From NCBI GenBank assembly GCA_018136815.1, contig CM030936.1:5183774-5247773 (forward strand): a stretch of DNA of 64,000 bases. Reading direction: 5' to 3'. How positions within the stretch are numbered: position 1 is the stretch's first letter; every line of letters begins with the position of its first letter. The stretch comes from Isochrysis galbana (Eukaryota; Haptophyta; Isochrysidales; Isochrysidaceae). Positions 62,716-64,000 of this stretch are shown here, piece after piece. The position numbers were made by a program, and so were the translations under genes. The notes under the pieces were generated by a model, which saw only the letters and a list, made by a program, of their open reading frames with translations, was not told the origin of the DNA and ran no database searches.

Positions 62716-63993
62716 TCAATCACTCTCCGGCCTGCTCAAATCCAAAGCAGTCCCAAGTCCATCGAGTGCCCGTCCAATGTGCCGCGCAAGGCCGCCAACA
62801 ACTTGCCAAAGGCCAATGGCGGCGTCGCGATGCAGACGCAGATGTGCGACGTCGCTGTGGCCAATATGGAGTGCCAACGCATTGGCGCTGCGCACGAGCA
62901 GCCGCCCTGAACGCAGTGATAGGATGTTCTTCCCAAAGGCTGGACGCCTGGGCGACTCCGATGTTATGTCCATAGGGTCGGCAACTGGCACTCCAGGATC
63001 CGAGCCGTGGGCCGGCGCAAGTCGCTTAAGAGTCGAAGCGCGATACTCGGCTGCTTCGGGTACGCCGTTCCGTCCGAAGAATTTCCTTGCCTGCGTGGTG
63101 GTGATGTGGCTTTCAGAGTGGTTGTGGATGAAAGTAATGTTGCCGCTCGAAAGAGGTAGATGCGGACCCGTCAAGAAGGATCTCATCCCGCAAACATACA
63201 GGACCAGCGGGAGCGCGAAGGCCACGGAAAGGAATGCCCGCAGGCGTCGCGACATCTGCGGACGCACCAGCGTCGTCATGGACGAAGAGGTCTCAAGTGA
63301 GTCATCCTCTGGCGAACCGAGCCCGGAACCAGGTCGAACGTCAGTGGCATGACTGCCGTGGCCTTCGGTGCCTGCAATCGGAGGCAGAGCAAGAAGCGCT
63401 GCGATGCCCGTTTGCAAGCGATGCGTCTCAGTCTGGACGGCGGAAAGCCGCTGTTCGAACGCGCTCTGTAGCTCAGACGCGGCAGGCGATCTACGTCGGC
63501 CAACGGCGGACGCATAGCGGGCGGATGGCACGAGACCGTCCAAATCGTGAGACTCTACGGCCAAGGACGCGGACTCCGAGGATACCGGAGCGTTTTGAGA
63601 CACAACAGACCCCTCAAGAGCGGCCGAATTCGCACTTGCGGCACGCTCCGTCGCAGCCGTGGTGAGGCTCTCTGTGGGCGGTCGGCCGGAGGGCGAGTCC
63701 GTCGTCGGGTAGTCTTGGCCGTGCCGGTCCGGCGAGAGCATGCATACGATCGGATCCTCGGCGAACGATACCCTTTGGCCACGTCGGCTGGCATCCCGGC
63801 CATCGGGAGCGCTAGAGCTAGTGCCGAGGGTGAGCAGTGCTTGCGTCGCCGGGGCGTCATCTTTGGCCGAATGAGGCGCCGAGCTATCTCCCAGCCCGAG
63901 GTCCCTCATCGTCACCGGCCTCATCGCCTCTTGTGTCGACTGTTGAAGAGAGGCATACTCTCTCGTGCAACTACTACCTTGCTGCTGTCTCAT
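62716..63993 (-). CDS. single-pass membrane protein, 425 aa
   Basis: ATG start at 63993, close to the window edge; an upstream exon cannot be excluded. Residues 1-245 are hydrophilic, Ser/Ala-rich, with a short coiled-coil-like segment (AFEQRLSAVQTETHRLQTGI). One hydrophobic helix (LRAFLSVAFALPLVLYVCGM, ~250-270), preceded by Arg residues, is the only transmembrane segment. The ~155-residue C-terminal part contains NHSES and NIT glycosylation-type sequons (GNITFIHNHSES), consistent with a lumenal or extracellular domain. No known domain recognised; role unknown. No intron needed. Confidence 0.6.
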   Translation of the reverse strand: MRQQQGSSCTREYASLQQSTQEAMRPVTMRDLGLGDSSAPHSAKDDAPATQALLTLGTSSSAPDGRDASRRGQRVSFAEDPIVCMLSPDRHGQDYPTTDSPSGRPPTESLTTAATERAASANSAALEGSVVSQNAPVSSESASLAVESHDLDGLVPSARYASAVGRRRSPAASELQSAFEQRLSAVQTETHRLQTGIAALLALPPIAGTEGHGSHATDVRPGSGLGSPEDDSLETSSSMTTLVRPQMSRRLRAFLSVAFALPLVLYVCGMRSFLTGPHLPLSSGNITFIHNHSESHITTTQARKFFGRNGVPEAAEYRASTLKRLAPAHGSDPGVPVADPMDITSESPRRPAFGKNILSLRSGRLLVRSANALALHIGHSDVAHLRLHRDAAIGLWQVVGGLARHIGRALDGLGTALDLSRPESD

Positions 63994-64000
63994 GCCGTCT

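Overview
The window is nuclear DNA of a GC-rich eukaryote, most likely a unicellular alga of the haptophyte kind. That placement is an inference from the short GT-AG introns behind C/T-rich tracts, the mix of a hybrid histidine kinase, 2OG oxygenase and retroelements, and the simple-sequence-rich spacers; no taxonomic marker gene is present. There is one 100-base assembly gap (55201-55300). About half of the window is host genes and the other half is transposable elements, many nested in one another.

Host genes, left to right: an unrecognised protein (263-1531, -); a membrane-anchored papain-like cysteine peptidase in four exons (5294-7255, +); a DUF6314-like protein in two exons (10697-11312, -); an epsin-like endocytic adaptor with two ENTH-type domains (12122-14822, +); a Cys-rich plus short-chain-dehydrogenase protein (18530-20428, +); a membrane hybrid histidine kinase/response regulator (31757-33898, +); a small membrane protein (35220-35843, -); a thioredoxin-CGFS glutaredoxin (38994-39757, -); a cytochrome b561 fragment (44937-45488, +); a five-exon STE20-like kinase (46051-49688, -); a BTB protein resembling SANBR/KIAA1841 (52379-54394, +); an FHA protein running into the gap (55301-59183, -); and a single-pass membrane protein (62716-63993, -).

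Mobile DNA: (i) a degenerate Ty3/gypsy-type unit on the minus strand (about 20967-23433), whose RNase H is followed by a phage-like DNA cytosine-methyltransferase domain, with a second truncated methyltransferase copy upstream; (ii) a Ty1/copia element (24681-31398) with apparently identical 178-bp LTRs and a 5-bp target duplication, carrying a nested 184-bp MITE with an 8-bp duplication and a YVDN instead of YVDD in the reverse transcriptase; (iii) AP-endonuclease LINE remnants and at least two shorter retroposon families whose sense strand ends in oligo-T rather than oligo-A, with 12-18 bp target duplications, down to insertions of only 16-40 bp; (iv) an N-truncated hAT transposase; (v) a tandem array of palindromic ~200-bp units at 43207-44190.

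The stretch 40957-44883 is intronless and tightly packed. Its proteins (an unknown with a VGxxDxPYP-like motif, a membrane-anchored triple cystine-knot protein, a GNAT-like fragment, a PhyH-like oxygenase) suggest a decayed insertion from a large algal DNA virus; this is an inference.

Splice sites were assigned by eye from reading-frame continuity plus GT/AG and were not tested against transcripts. Starts were moved to the first plausible ATG wherever the open frame began at a non-ATG codon.
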